Shown one piece after another: positions 9,012 through 19,914 of a DNA stretch of 64,000 nucleotides (position 1 is its first letter; each line of letters begins with the position of its first letter). This stretch comes from Rhizobium chutanense. GTDB lineage: Bacteria > Pseudomonadota > Alphaproteobacteria > Rhizobiales > Rhizobiaceae. The stretch is taken from positions 1 to 64,000 of the forward strand of contig NZ_NWSV01000009.1 of assembly GCF_002531935.1 (NCBI RefSeq), read 5' to 3'. The notes beneath the pieces were generated by a model. That model had not been told where the DNA came from and searched no databases. It saw nothing but the letters and a program-made list of their open reading frames with translations. Made by a program: the position numbers and the translations under genes.

Positions 9012-9767
9012 TCAGACCTGGGCAATGCCGCCATCGGCGAAGAGCTCGGTGCCGGTGATGAAGCTCGAATCGTCCGAGGCGAGGAAGAGTGCGGCTGCGG
9101 CGATTTCCTCGGCGCGGCCGACGCGGCCCATCGGCACCTGGGTTGCGAAATAGTCGAGCAGGCCCTGCTGCTGCGCCTTGTCCTTACCGGCGAGTTCGAC
9201 AAGACCGGTCGTCTCTGTCGGGCCGGGGCTCAGCGTGTTGATGCGGATGCCGCGATCCTTGAGATCGAGGATCCAGTTGCGGGCAAAGTTTCTGAGCGCA
9301 GCTTTCGACGCAGCGTAGACGCTGAAGGCAGGCGTGCCGGTCGAGCCGGCTGTCGAGCCCGTCAAGATCACGGAGGACCCCTGGCCGAGCAGCGGCAGGG
9401 CTTTCTGTACGGTAAAGAGCACGCCCTTCACATTGCGGTTGAAGGTATCGTCGTATTGCTCCTCGGTAATTTCGCCGAGCGGCAGCATGGAGCCGCCGCC
9501 GGCATTGACGAAGAGCACGTCGATACGGCCGACTTGCTGCTTCACGAGCTCATAGAGCCGGTCGAGATCGGCAAGCTTTGCCGAGTCCGCCTGAATGCCT
9601 GTGACATTCCCGCCGATCTCGGCGATCGCGGCGTCGAGTACGTCTTTGCGCCGGCCGGTCACGAAGAGCTGCGCGCCCTCGGCAGCAAAACGTTTGGCGG
9701 TGGCAAGGCCAATGCCGGATGTAGCGCCGGTGATGACCGCGATCTTGCCATTCAGTCTCTGTGTCAT
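9012..9767 (-). CDS. Short-chain dehydrogenase/reductase (SDR)
   Basis: 251 residues, classical SDR. It has the NAD(P) motif TGATSGIG, the NAG motif (VNAGGG), the catalytic Ser in LTGSTAGS and YAASK, with a C-terminal FADGG. The Arg after the second strand (TGRRKDVLD) points to NADP(H) preference. The substrate is unknown. Start ATG 9767 has AGGAG upstream. The gene is divergent from a LysR gene only 92 bases away, the typical arrangement of a regulator and its target. Confidence 0.88.
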   Translation of the reverse strand: MTQRLNGKIAVITGATSGIGLATAKRFAAEGAQLFVTGRRKDVLDAAIAEIGGNVTGIQADSAKLADLDRLYELVKQQVGRIDVLFVNAGGGSMLPLGEITEEQYDDTFNRNVKGVLFTVQKALPLLGQGSSVILTGSTAGSTGTPAFSVYAASKAALRNFARNWILDLKDRGIRINTLSPGPTETTGLVELAGKDKAQQQGLLDYFATQVPMGRVGRAEEIAAAALFLASDDSSFITGTELFADGGIAQV

Positions 9768-9829
9768 TGTCGTCTCCTGTTGTTCGACCGAGACTGAGAT
9801 ATGGACGCGGGAATCGTTTCGGAATAGAA

Positions 9830-9860
9830 AGAAATGAAAGCAATCATTGCAGAAATGAAA
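9830..9860. promoter_or_regulatory. Candidate LysR operator between the SDR and LysR genes
   Basis: GCAATCATTGC (9840-9850) is a palindrome with 5-base arms, flanked on both sides by an identical AGAAATGAAA (9830-9839 and 9851-9860). It lies in the divergent promoter region and runs up to the LysR start codon. Confidence 0.35.
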
Positions 9861-10777
9861 TGACGAAGTTTCCCGATTTCGAAGGCCTCGCAATGTTTGC
9901 GAAGGTGGCAGAGGAACGTTCTTTTGCCCGAGCCGCCAAGACACTTGGCGTCTCGGTGCCGACCGTTTCGCGGGCCGTTAGCCGGCTGGAGAAGAGGCTC
10001 GGCGCGCGGCTTTTCAACCGCACGTCACGGCAGTTGGCGCTGACCGATTTCGGCCTGCGGCTGGTCGACAGTGCCTCACGGCTCTATGCGGAGGCGGAGG
10101 CGGCCGAGAATGCGGCGCGTGAACTTTCCAGTCGGCCGCGTGGCCTGATCCGGCTTGCCGTGCCGATGGCTTTCGGCACGCGCTGGCTGGCGCCGATCTT
10201 GCCTGACTTTTTCGAGATGTATCCGGATATTTCCATCGACCTGCATATGAGCGACGCCACGGTCGACTTGGTGGGAGACGGCTTCGATGCAGCGCTCCGG
10301 ATCGCCGTGCTGCGGGATTCCTCGCTGGTGGCACGGCGGCTAACGCCGGTCGCTCGCTTCATTCTCGCAGCGCCCTCCTACCTTGAGAGATACGGGACAC
10401 CGGCACATCCACGCGAGCTTACCGCCCACCACTGCCTGGGCTATGCCTATCGGCCGCAGCGCGATGTCTGGCGCTTGCGCAACAAGGCCGGCGAGGAGGA
10501 AACGGTCGAGCCAACGGGGCCGCTGCGCGCCACCAATTCGCAAGCGCTGATCCCGATGGCGCTTCGCGGACTTGGGATCGTCGAGCTCCCTGAGTTCATG
10601 GCGCATGAACATCTCGCCGATGGCCGGCTGAAAACCATCCTCAGCGATTGGACACTGCCCAGCGGTGCACTCTATTTCGTCACGCCCTCGGCCCGCGCTC
10701 GGCCGGCGAAGGTGGAGGTGCTGTCCGATTTCATGGTGGCCCGGCTTTCCAATCCGCCGTGGCGCTGGCTGGGCTGA
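9860..10777 (+). CDS. LysR-type transcriptional regulator
   Basis: 305 residues from ATG 9860 (MTKFPDFEGLAMF). The HTH is RAAKTLGVSVPTVSRAVSRLE. The effector domain resembles the CrgA/DmlR-like group (RGLIRLAVPMAFGTRWLAPILPDF). It probably controls the divergent SDR gene. The ATG sits inside the AGAAATGAAA direct repeat noted in the promoter, so auto-repression is plausible. It converges on the membrane-protein gene, with 9 bases between stops. Confidence 0.85.
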   Translation: MTKFPDFEGLAMFAKVAEERSFARAAKTLGVSVPTVSRAVSRLEKRLGARLFNRTSRQLALTDFGLRLVDSASRLYAEAEAAENAARELSSRPRGLIRLAVPMAFGTRWLAPILPDFFEMYPDISIDLHMSDATVDLVGDGFDAALRIAVLRDSSLVARRLTPVARFILAAPSYLERYGTPAHPRELTAHHCLGYAYRPQRDVWRLRNKAGEEETVEPTGPLRATNSQALIPMALRGLGIVELPEFMAHEHLADGRLKTILSDWTLPSGALYFVTPSARARPAKVEVLSDFMVARLSNPPWRWLG

Positions 10778-10786
10778 ACGGCGCTC

Positions 10787-11341
10787 TCAGTGCTCGCGCG
10801 GCGCGAGCCAGCGGATGATGGCAAGGCGGGCAAGCAGGATGAAGCAGATGGCAAGACTTGCGAATTTCAGCCGCGTCATCCACGGCAGCAGCGCAGCGGC
10901 AAGACCTGACGATCCCCCGTTGCCGAAGGCGATCAGGCTCGCAATATTCTCACCATAGTCGGCAATGCCGTAGACGAACGGCAGCAGGTAGACCGCCTTT
11001 GCCGCGAGCGGATGCACCGACCGGCCGAACCATGAGGGGGCAGAACCAAGCATGAGGAAGGCGAGGAACAGCAGCGCCGTCAGCAGGGCCGGAAAGATCA
11101 GTTCCGGCCCGAAATACATGGCGCGCAACAGCTTCGTCGCCGTCTCGTTCTCATCGAGCAGCTTCTGCATGTGGAAGACCGCCGATTCGTCGTAACCGGC
11201 GAAGTAAGTATCGAGCACCGCCTGGCCGGTCTCGTGCTTGAACGGAACGACGAAACCGAAGGTCGTCCAGGCGAGCACGGCGAGGCAAAGAGCTGCGAGC
11301 AGCGCGACGACCCAGAGAGGTATCCCGCTGCCCGCTTTCAT
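10787..11341 (-). CDS. Small integral membrane protein downstream of guaB
   Basis: 184 residues with about four hydrophobic helices (residues ~10-32, ~80-100, ~115-135, ~150-170) and an extracytoplasmic-looking loop after the first. I do not recognise a characterised family. It starts 2 bases after the guaB stop, so it is almost certainly translated from the guaB transcript. Whether the link to purine synthesis is functional is unknown. Confidence 0.75.
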   Translation of the reverse strand: MKAGSGIPLWVVALLAALCLAVLAWTTFGFVVPFKHETGQAVLDTYFAGYDESAVFHMQKLLDENETATKLLRAMYFGPELIFPALLTALLFLAFLMLGSAPSWFGRSVHPLAAKAVYLLPFVYGIADYGENIASLIAFGNGGSSGLAAALLPWMTRLKFASLAICFILLARLAIIRWLAPREH

Positions 11342-11343
11342 GA

Positions 11344-12840
<1,497 letters not shown>

Positions 12841-12954
12841 TCATTTTAGAAAAATGCGAGCCTGCCGGGAAACGAATCGTCCGCCCCGGCGGTGTGCATG
12901 AGTTGCTTGGAAGTTGGCGAGGGCTGGTAACACGTCTATGACAGGAAGGAAATA

Positions 12955-12982
12955 GCAAAAAGCCCGGCATCTCCACCGGGCT
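12955..12982 (-). terminator. Terminator of the metallo-beta-lactamase-fold gene
   Basis: AGCCCGG (12961-12967) pairs with CCGGGCT (12976-12982). On the minus strand the stem is followed by TTTTTGC. It lies 55 bases after the stop of the gene ending at 13038. Between them, 13006-13032 resembles part of a second common rhizobial repeat (AGCAATTCCGGAAAA), but incomplete. Confidence 0.65.
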
Positions 12983-13037
12983 CGTCATGGGTGCCATGCA
13001 CCCAGAGCAATTCCGGAAAAACCGAACCGCTTCTCGT

Positions 13038-14030
13038 TCAGATGTCGAACTGATAGGTCTTCGGCACGAAGCGGTAGCCGCCGTCCTGCCGCTCGACGAA
13101 GCCGACCGCCGGGAACGGCATGTGGTAGCCGAGGAAGGCGATCTTGTCGGTCGCGATCATGTCGAAAACCTTGCGGCGGCTGGCGGCTGCCTGCGCCTTG
13201 TCCATGTCGAAGCGGACCTCCCAATCCGGGCGCAACAGCGACAGGATGTAATGGTTGGCCGTATCACCGGTGAGAACGAGGCGTTTGCCCTCGGATTCGA
13301 CGTGGAAGACCATGTGACCGGGCGAGTGACCGGCCGCCAGCATCGCGGTGACGCCAGGGGCGAAGCTGTCGCCATCCTTGATGAAGGTGGTCTTTTCGGC
13401 AAGCGGCGTCACATTGGCGAGCACCGCCTTGTGGCTAGCCTCGGCCGGCGTGCCCTCGCGCGATTTGTTCGACCAGAAATCATACTCGGCCTCGCCGACG
13501 ACATAGCGGGCATTCCTGAAGGCAGGCGTGCCGTTCTCCATCAGGCCGCCGATATGGTCGCCATGCAGATGGGTCAGCGCGACGATCGTGACGTCGTCGG
13601 CCGAATATCCGGCCGCTTTCAGGCCTTGGGCAAGCTTGCCGTTGCCCCTTGCGCGGCCGCTCTCGCCGAAGCCGGTATCGACGAGAATGACATCCGAGCC
13701 GGTATCGACAAGAGCGGGCGTATAGCCGTTCAGCAGCTTGTCGGCGGGCAGGAAGTTTGCCGTCAGCAATGCCTGGACGGTTTCGGGGTCCTGATTGGTG
13801 CCGAAAGTTTCATAGGGCTTTTCGGAGATGTTGATGCCGTCGCGCACGACGGTGAACTTATAGGAACCAAGCTTGAATTGATTGATCTCGGGCAAAGGCG
13901 TTGCATTCATATTATTGCTTTCTCCAGTCGCGGCCGCTTCGGCCTTCTCTCTCAAAATTGCCGGCGCCGCCAGCAGCCCAAGGCCTGCTGCAAAAAACGT
14001 GCGCCGCTTCAGTCGCGTCGAAACTGCCAT
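13038..14030 (-). CDS. Exported metallo-beta-lactamase-fold hydrolase (Tat signal)
   Basis: 330 residues. The N-terminus MAVSTRLKRRTFFAAGLGLL is a twin-arginine signal (KRRTFF) with an AxA-type end near residue 33, so the enzyme is predicted periplasmic. The MBL core has THLHGDH, then GHSPGHMVF, LTGDTAN and GYHMPFP, which supply the metal ligands. The family includes lactonases and other hydrolases (AHL-lactonase/alkylsulfatase-like groups); the substrate cannot be read. A second Met (MNATPLPEI) lies after the signal. It is divergent from the MFS exporter. Confidence 0.85.
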   Translation of the reverse strand: MAVSTRLKRRTFFAAGLGLLAAPAILREKAEAAATGESNNMNATPLPEINQFKLGSYKFTVVRDGINISEKPYETFGTNQDPETVQALLTANFLPADKLLNGYTPALVDTGSDVILVDTGFGESGRARGNGKLAQGLKAAGYSADDVTIVALTHLHGDHIGGLMENGTPAFRNARYVVGEAEYDFWSNKSREGTPAEASHKAVLANVTPLAEKTTFIKDGDSFAPGVTAMLAAGHSPGHMVFHVESEGKRLVLTGDTANHYILSLLRPDWEVRFDMDKAQAAASRRKVFDMIATDKIAFLGYHMPFPAVGFVERQDGGYRFVPKTYQFDI

Positions 14031-14277
14031 ATATCTGTTCTCCCCCGCCGTGCGGTGTGTCGCCGCACGCCTCGATGACGTTTCCCGCCGGATTTCTTGC
14101 CCAGGCAGAGTAAACATATGTCAATTTTGACCGGCGACGTTGTCGGACAAGCGGTCTCACGCAGACGTGAAGCAAACATGGCATCGAATCGGATTTGAGC
14201 ATTGGCAGGCCTCTGAAGTGGGACTAAACAGCACGGGCCTTCCAGCTCCAATCCGCAGGCCATCAAGGCTCCCGCCT

Positions 14278-15702
14278 ATGAACCGCATCGTCCCGCTGAT
14301 TCTCGCCGTCGCTCTTTTCATGGAACAGATGGACTCCACCGTGATCTCGACGGCGCTGCCGGCAATTGCTGCAGATCTGCATGTCGGGCCGATCACGCTG
14401 AAGCTGGCGCTGACCTCCTATATGGTGGCGCTTGCGGTGTTCATCCCGGTCAGCGGCTGGATGGCCGACAGATTCGGCGCCAAGAAGATCTTCCGCCTGG
14501 CCATCTCCGTCTTCGTCATCGGCTCGATTTTCTGCGCCGTCTCGTCCAATCTCGTCGAATTCGTGTTTGCCCGCTTCCTGCAGGGCATGGGCGGCGCGAT
14601 GATGACGCCGGTCGGCCGTCTGGTGCTGGTGCGCACGACGAAGCGCAGCGATCTGGTTTCGGCCATGGCGCTGCTCACCATCCCGGCGCTGGTCGGGCCG
14701 CTCACCGGCCCGCCGCTCGGCGGCTTCATCACCACCTATTTCAGCTGGCACTGGATCTTCCTGATCAACGTGCCGGTCGGCATCATCGGCATCTGGCTTG
14801 CGACGATCTTCCTGCCGGAGGTCGAAGCGACGGCGCCGCCGAAGCTCGATGTCACCGGTTTCGTGCTGACCTCGCTTTCGGCCGCCGGCGTCGTCTTCGG
14901 CCTGTCGGTGGTCAGCCTGCCGGCGCTGCCGCCTGCCATCGGCGTCACCGCCACCCTGATCGGTCTTGCCTGCGGCTTCCTTTACATCAGCCATGCTAAG
15001 CGCCATCCGGCACCGATCCTCAATCTCAAGCTGTTCAAGAACCCGACCTTCCGGGCCTCGACCACGGGAGGCAACCTCTTCCGCATCTGCGTCGGCGCCA
15101 TGCCGTTCCTGACGCCGCTGATGCTGCAGCTCGGCTTCGGGCTGACGCCGTTCCAATCCGGCCTCATCACCTTTGCCGGCGCGATCGGGGCGATCACCAC
15201 CAAGTTCATGGCAAAGCGCGTCTTCGCCGCCGCTGGCTTCCGCACGACGCTGCTCGCCGCCGCCATGGTAACGACCCTGGTGACCGTTATCACCGGCCTG
15301 TTCACGCCGGCAACGCCGCATCTCGTCATCATCGGCGTGCTGCTTGTCGGCGGCTTCTCCCGCTCCTTCATGTTCACCGGCGTCAATGCGCTTGCCTTTG
15401 CCGATATCAACGATGCGGAAGCCAGCCAGGCGACATCGATGAGCTCGGTGATGCAGCAGATCAGCCTGGCGCTCGGCGTCGCCCTCGCCGCGGCGATCCT
15501 TGAAAGCTCGATCTATCTCAGGGGCGAAGCGCTTGGTATCGTCGATTTCCACCTTGCCTTCTACGTCATCGCCGGACTGACCGTCATCGCGACCATTCCC
15601 TTCCTCAGGATGGACCGCAATGCCGGTGCGCTCGTTTCCGGACACCGCTCGAAGGCGGTGATGACCTCGACTGTTGAAGCCGAGCAGCAGGCCGTAAAAT
15701 AG
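14278..15702 (+). CDS. MFS drug:H+ antiporter, DHA2 (EmrB/QacA) family
   Basis: 474 residues from ATG 14278 (MNRIVPLILAVALF); the frame is open further upstream but that part is hydrophilic and unlike the family. Motif D1-like MDSTVISTALPAIA in the first helix, motif A GWMADRFGAKKIF and motif C-like GPLTGPPLGG are present, with about 14 hydrophobic segments, as in DHA2 exporters. The substrate is unknown. No membrane-fusion partner gene is adjacent. The 247 bases separating it from the MBL gene should hold both promoters. Confidence 0.88.
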   Translation: MNRIVPLILAVALFMEQMDSTVISTALPAIAADLHVGPITLKLALTSYMVALAVFIPVSGWMADRFGAKKIFRLAISVFVIGSIFCAVSSNLVEFVFARFLQGMGGAMMTPVGRLVLVRTTKRSDLVSAMALLTIPALVGPLTGPPLGGFITTYFSWHWIFLINVPVGIIGIWLATIFLPEVEATAPPKLDVTGFVLTSLSAAGVVFGLSVVSLPALPPAIGVTATLIGLACGFLYISHAKRHPAPILNLKLFKNPTFRASTTGGNLFRICVGAMPFLTPLMLQLGFGLTPFQSGLITFAGAIGAITTKFMAKRVFAAAGFRTTLLAAAMVTTLVTVITGLFTPATPHLVIIGVLLVGGFSRSFMFTGVNALAFADINDAEASQATSMSSVMQQISLALGVALAAAILESSIYLRGEALGIVDFHLAFYVIAGLTVIATIPFLRMDRNAGALVSGHRSKAVMTSTVEAEQQAVK

Positions 15703-15706
15703 GCTC

Positions 15707-16090
15707 CTATTGCGGGCTCTCGCAGACGGCGCTGAGCTTGTTGCCGTCGAGATCCCGTACATAGGCGGCGTAGAAATGCGCGTGATAGGAGCGCAGGCCC
15801 GGCCCGCCTTCATCCATTCCACCGGCCGCGATCACCGCGGCATGGAAGGCATCGACATCAGCGCGCGTTTCGGCCGCGAAGGCGACCATGGCGCCATTGC
15901 CCGATGTCGCCCGGCGGCGATTGAAGGGCGTCACCACCCAGAAGCGGCAGCGCGTATCGCCGTCTGAGGAATAGCCGATCTCTTCCTGCGAATAGTGCTG
16001 TCGGCGATAGCCGAGCACGGGCAGCACGGCATCGTAAAAATGCCCTGCGCGATCGAGGTCGTTGGTTCCGAGCGTGACGTAGAGAAGCAT
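15707..16090 (-). CDS. VOC (glyoxalase/bleomycin-resistance) family protein
   Basis: 127 residues. It has one VOC module: LLYVTLGTNDLDRAGHFYDA at the N-terminus and AYVRDLDGNKLSAVCESP at the C-terminus. The terminal Glu in the metal-ligand position is consistent with a glyoxalase-like dioxygenase or lyase fold. Specific activity is unknown. It converges on the MFS gene with only 4 bases between stops. Confidence 0.85.
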   Translation of the reverse strand: MLLYVTLGTNDLDRAGHFYDAVLPVLGYRRQHYSQEEIGYSSDGDTRCRFWVVTPFNRRRATSGNGAMVAFAAETRADVDAFHAAVIAAGGMDEGGPGLRSYHAHFYAAYVRDLDGNKLSAVCESPQ

Positions 16091-16124
16091 GAGGTCCTCA
16101 TCATCCGCCGGGAGCGGCCCAAGA

Positions 16125-16844
16125 TCAAGCTTGCTCTGCTTCAGCTTCCGCCTTGCGGCCTTTGAAGCCCTTGGCGAGCAGGAACATCTCGACCGATTCG
16201 GCGCGCGAGGCGTTCGGCTTGACGTGGACGACCTGACGGAAATTCTGCTTCAGCATAGCGAGCAACTCACGTTCGGTGCCGCCCTGAAAGGTCTTGGTGA
16301 GGAAATGCCCGCCCTCCCCCAGTACCTCGATGGCGAAATGGGCCGCCACTTCGCAGAGATGCATGGTGCGCAAATGGTCGGTGCGGTGGTGGCCGGTGGT
16401 GGGGGCCGCCATGTCCGAGATGACAAGATCGGGCGTGCCGCCGACGGCCTCCATCAGCTTTTCCGGTGCGCTCGGATCGAGAAAATCGAGCTGCAGGATC
16501 TTCACACCGGGCAGCTGGGCCATTTCAAGGAAATCGATCGCGGCGACGCGGATATCGTCATCCGTCGAGCCGGTGACCTTGGCGGCGATCTGCGACCAGC
16601 TGCCGGGCGCCGCGCCGAGATCGATGATGCGCTTGGCGCCGCGCAGGATGTGGTGTTTCTCGTCGATCTCCAGCAGCTTGAAGGCGGCGCGGGCGCGATA
16701 ACCCTCGAGCTGGGCGCGCTGCACATAGGGATCGTTGATGTGGCGCTGCAGCCATTGGCGCGAGGAAGCCTTCATCTTCTTGTTCTTGACGCGCTGGCCG
16801 AGCTTGCGGCCGGTGCGGTTTCCCGCGATCGGTGCCTTGGTCAT
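16125..16844 (-). CDS. rlmE: 23S rRNA (uridine2552-2'-O)-methyltransferase RlmE
   Basis: 239 residues, FtsJ/RrmJ family. After a basic N-terminus, [12 protein letters not shown] carries the first Lys of the K-D-K-E tetrad. The SAM loop is [10 protein letters not shown], the Asp is in SDMAAPTTG, the second Lys in FLTKTFQGG and the Glu in [11 protein letters not shown]. It methylates U2552 in the 50S A-loop. The start ATG 16844 lies 8 bases after the stop of the Ppx/GppA gene, an arrangement common in Rhizobiales. Confidence 0.95.
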   Translation of the reverse strand: MTKAPIAGNRTGRKLGQRVKNKKMKASSRQWLQRHINDPYVQRAQLEGYRARAAFKLLEIDEKHHILRGAKRIIDLGAAPGSWSQIAAKVTGSTDDDIRVAAIDFLEMAQLPGVKILQLDFLDPSAPEKLMEAVGGTPDLVISDMAAPTTGHHRTDHLRTMHLCEVAAHFAIEVLGEGGHFLTKTFQGGTERELLAMLKQNFRQVVHVKPNASRAESVEMFLLAKGFKGRKAEAEAEQA

Positions 16845-16852
16845 GCCTTCCT

Positions 16853-18409
16853 CTATCTCGCTCTCTGGCCGCGACGGTTGCGGTTTCGCCGCCACACGCC
16901 GTCATCGGCCATCATGTCTGTCAGCAGGCCTTCCCTCAAGCCGCGATCGGCCACGCGCATGCGCGGGCTCGGCCAGCGGCGGCGGATCGCCTCGAGAATG
17001 GCGCAGCCGGCCAGCACCAGATCGGCCCTATCAGGCCCAATGCAGGGATTGGCGGCGCGGCTTTCGAAATCCCAGGAGAGAAGTTTTGCCTGCATGGCGG
17101 AAACCTCGTCGTCGGACAGCCAGATGCCGTCGACCCTGCGCCGGTCATAACGCGGCAGATCGAGATGCACGCCGGCAAGCGTCGTCACCGTGCCCGACGT
17201 GCCGATCAGATGGAAGTCGCCGGTCTGGGCAATCTCGATCTCCGGGCAGTCGAAACCGACGAGCATGCCCTCGACCTCGCGCACCATGCCCTCGAAGACC
17301 TCCGGCGTGACGTCACGCCCGCCGTGACGCTCCGACAGGGTGACGACGCCGACCGGCAGCGATGTCCAATGGGTGATGTGATTGGCAAGCCGGCTGAAGC
17401 GATTGTCGCCGATGCGGATGACGGCAATTTCCGACGAACCGCCGCCGATATCGAAGAGCACGACCGAGCGCGTCTCGCGCCCGACCAGCGAGGAGCAGCC
17501 GGAGACGGCAAGCCGCGCCTCGGTCTCGCGATCGATGATTTCCAGTTCGAGCCCGGTTTCGGCAACGACCCGACTGAGGAATTCCTCGCCATTGACGGCC
17601 TGCCGGCAAGCTTCGGTGGCGATCAGCCGCATGCGGCGGATCTCGCGGTTTCTGAGCTTGGAGGCGCAGATCCTCAGCGCCTCGATCGCCCGCTCCATCG
17701 CCTCGTCGGACAGGCGGCCGCTGGCCGCAAGGCCCTCGCCGAGGCGCACGATACGGGAAAAGGCATCGACGACGCGGAACTGACCCGGGCGGGTTGGCTG
17801 GGCGATGAGCAGACGGCAATTGTTGGTGCCGAGGTCGAGCGCGGCATAGAGTTCTTCCGGCCATGGATAGTCACCGGCCTGGCGATCCCCCTGAAAGCCG
17901 GGATGATTATCGCCGCGGCCCTTGCGGCCGGCGGCTGTACCGTTTTGCGTTTCGCGCGGAACTGATATACGCGCCGTCTCTTCGGCGCGGCTTTCCTGCT
18001 GCGGCGGGGAAGGCTTTGCCGCCGTCAGCGGCCGGCCCTGCAGACCGCGCTTGCCGCGATGTTTGCGGCGGTTGCGCCGGCCCGGCGCCGGCTCGCCTTC
18101 GGAGCGCGCAGCATTGCCCGCCGCTTGCGGCTGCTCCATGGCATGGGGATGAGGGGAACCGCCTTGCGCAACGCCCTGGCCGCCACGACGGCGACGCTTG
18201 CGCTTGCGGGCCGGATTGCCGGCCGCATCTTCCATCGGGCGCGCAGGCTGTCCGGCACCGCCGGATGGCTCATGCGAAGCGGGATGAGCCGCGCTGCGGG
18301 ATTGCCCGCCACGCTTGCCCTTGCGGCGCCTGGACTTCTTGCCGTCCTTGCGCCCTGCCGCCGACGCCCCGTCAAATTGCGGCTTTGCGCCGCCTTCGGG
18401 GTCTTCCAC
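16853..18409 (-). CDS. Ppx/GppA phosphatase with long basic N-terminal extension
   Basis: 518 residues from GTG 18409. Residues ~187-500 are the exopolyphosphatase/guanosine pentaphosphatase fold: the phosphate-1 loop [22 protein letters not shown] (phosphate-2) and [15 protein letters not shown]. Residues 1-180 are predicted disordered and very rich in Lys, Arg, Gly and Pro, with three basic clusters ([36 protein letters not shown]). Such a tail could bind RNA or polyphosphate. The short Ppx form without the C-terminal HD domain is usual in Rhizobiales. It is followed closely by rlmE. Confidence 0.88.
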   Translation of the reverse strand: MEDPEGGAKPQFDGASAAGRKDGKKSRRRKGKRGGQSRSAAHPASHEPSGGAGQPARPMEDAAGNPARKRKRRRRGGQGVAQGGSPHPHAMEQPQAAGNAARSEGEPAPGRRNRRKHRGKRGLQGRPLTAAKPSPPQQESRAEETARISVPRETQNGTAAGRKGRGDNHPGFQGDRQAGDYPWPEELYAALDLGTNNCRLLIAQPTRPGQFRVVDAFSRIVRLGEGLAASGRLSDEAMERAIEALRICASKLRNREIRRMRLIATEACRQAVNGEEFLSRVVAETGLELEIIDRETEARLAVSGCSSLVGRETRSVVLFDIGGGSSEIAVIRIGDNRFSRLANHITHWTSLPVGVVTLSERHGGRDVTPEVFEGMVREVEGMLVGFDCPEIEIAQTGDFHLIGTSGTVTTLAGVHLDLPRYDRRRVDGIWLSDDEVSAMQAKLLSWDFESRAANPCIGPDRADLVLAGCAILEAIRRRWPSPRMRVADRGLREGLLTDMMADDGVWRRNRNRRGQRAR

Positions 18410-18585
18410 GTTGTTTTTCCACCGCGCCGCGCAAGTCCTGAGGTATGCAGCAGGCGCTCATTCGATTTTTGCGTTGCCGCAAGAATATCAGCGCCCGCCG
18501 AAATCGCCAAATTCTTTTTTGGACGGGGGATTTGCGGCGGGTTTCACGCCTTTCGCGCGGCACCGATTTTTTTCAAAACGGGTAT

Positions 18586-18613
18586 TTGCAATCCGCCCGC
18601 TTTTGGTTATAAG
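18586..18613 (+). promoter_or_regulatory. Promoter of tRNA-Gln
   Basis: TTGCAA (18586-18591) and TATAAG (18608-18613) are separated by 16 bases and lie about 40 bases before the tRNA 5' end, in GGTTATAAGCGCC, a usual tRNA promoter context. Confidence 0.55.
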
Positions 18614-18652
18614 CGCCGCACAGCAGCCAAGCCATGCTTCGGCGGCAACTGC

Positions 18653-18726
18653 TGGGGAATAGTTCAATGGTAGAACGACGGACTCTGACTCCGTTAATCT
18701 TGGTTCGAGTCCAGGTTCCCCAGCCA
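18653..18726 (+). tRNA. tRNA-Gln (anticodon CUG)
   Basis: The acceptor stem TGGGGAA (18653-18659) pairs with TTCCCCA (18716-18722), followed by G73 and an encoded CCA. The anticodon stem is ACGGA/TCCGT with loop CTCTGAC, giving anticodon CTG at 18685-18687 (reads CAG). The T-arm carries GGTTCGAGTCC. The polysaccharide locus starts 238 bases downstream. The 237 bases between (18727-18963) and the ~240 bases before the tRNA hold no gene I can recognise. Confidence 0.97.
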
Positions 18727-18963
18727 ATCAATTTTGCTGATCAAGCACGTATCAAGCTCTTTCTCGCTACTGCCTGAATTGAAGACGAAGAAGTCACGGA
18801 AAAAGCGTTGATTCTCGCGGATTCCATGGAGCGCCGTGCGACGCAGAATGGACTCTCTCACGCTTTGAAATCCACGCATCGTTGCTCAGGCATTGCCCGC
18901 CAACACATTCTCTGTCGGAACATCGACACGAAACTAGAGACACCAGTTCTCGCCGACCCGATA

Positions 18964-19914
18964 TCAGACCGCTCGATCTGATCTCTTCTCGGACTCCAGG
19001 AACCACGCGTAAGTGGTGCGGATGCCGTCCTCGAGCGAAATGCGCGGCTTCCAGCCCATGTTCTGCAGTTTCTGGTTGCTCATCAGCTTTCGCGGCGTGC
19101 CATCGGGCTTGGAAAGATCATGAATGATCTTGCCCTGGTAACCGACAACGCGGCAGACCAAACGGGTCAACTCGATAATTTCGAGATCCGTACCCGAGCC
19201 GACATTGACGTGCTGCGCGCCCGAATAGGTTTTGAGCAGGAACACCAGCGCGTCTGCGCAGTCGTCGACGTGAAGAAACTCCCGGCGCGGGGTGCCTGTG
19301 CCCCAGACCACCATATCCGGGTCTTTGCGAAGTTTCGCTGCATGCGCCTTGCGGATAAGCGCGGGTAGTACATGGCTGGAATTCAGGTCGAAATTATCGC
19401 CGGGGCCGTATAGATTGGTGGGCATCGCGGAAATGTAATCCCGCCCATATTGCTTGCGATAGGCTTCCGCGAGCTTGATACCGGCGATCTTGGCGATCGC
19501 GTACCATTCGTTGGTTGGCTCAAGCGCACCGGTCAACAGAGCCTCTTCGGGAATCGGCTGCGGAGCGAGCTTGGGGTAGATGCAGCTTGAACCCAGAAAC
19601 AGCAGCCGGTCCACTCCGCCGCGGTGGGCGGCTTCGAAGATGTTGGCTTCAATAATCAGATTGTCATAGATGAATTCCGCGGGATAGCTGTCATTCGCGA
19701 GGATGCCGCCAACCTTGGCAGCGGCGAGAACGATCACATCAGGCCGGTTTGCTTCAACAAATTTCTCGACCTCATCCTGCCGCTTCAAATCGACCTCACG
19801 GCGCGTGGCCGTGATGACGTTGCAATCTTCCGATTGAAGCCGACGCACAAGAGCACTGCCGACCATACCGCGATGGCCGGCAACCCAGATCTTCTTGTTG
19901 GATAAGTCGTACAC
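18964..19914 (-). CDS. fcl: GDP-L-fucose synthase
   Basis: 316 residues, extended SDR: GHRGMVGSALVRRL binds NADP(H), SSCIYP holds the catalytic Ser region and YAIAKIAG is the YxxxK pair. It performs the 3,5-epimerisation and 4-reduction of GDP-4-keto-6-deoxymannose to GDP-L-fucose. The start is GTG 19914, immediately after the TGA of gmd with no gap, so it is translated together with gmd. It is the last gene of the polysaccharide locus on this side. Confidence 0.95.
   Translation of the reverse strand: MYDLSNKKIWVAGHRGMVGSALVRRLQSEDCNVITATRREVDLKRQDEVEKFVEANRPDVIVLAAAKVGGILANDSYPAEFIYDNLIIEANIFEAAHRGGVDRLLFLGSSCIYPKLAPQPIPEEALLTGALEPTNEWYAIAKIAGIKLAEAYRKQYGRDYISAMPTNLYGPGDNFDLNSSHVLPALIRKAHAAKLRKDPDMVVWGTGTPRREFLHVDDCADALVFLLKTYSGAQHVNVGSGTDLEIIELTRLVCRVVGYQGKIIHDLSKPDGTPRKLMSNQKLQNMGWKPRISLEDGIRTTYAWFLESEKRSDRAV

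Noticed and set aside
14263..15822. A 519-codon minus-strand frame opposite the MFS exporter
   Set aside because: The sequence is a repetitive Arg/Gly/Asp/His-rich shadow of membrane-helix codons; the MFS reading has all family motifs.
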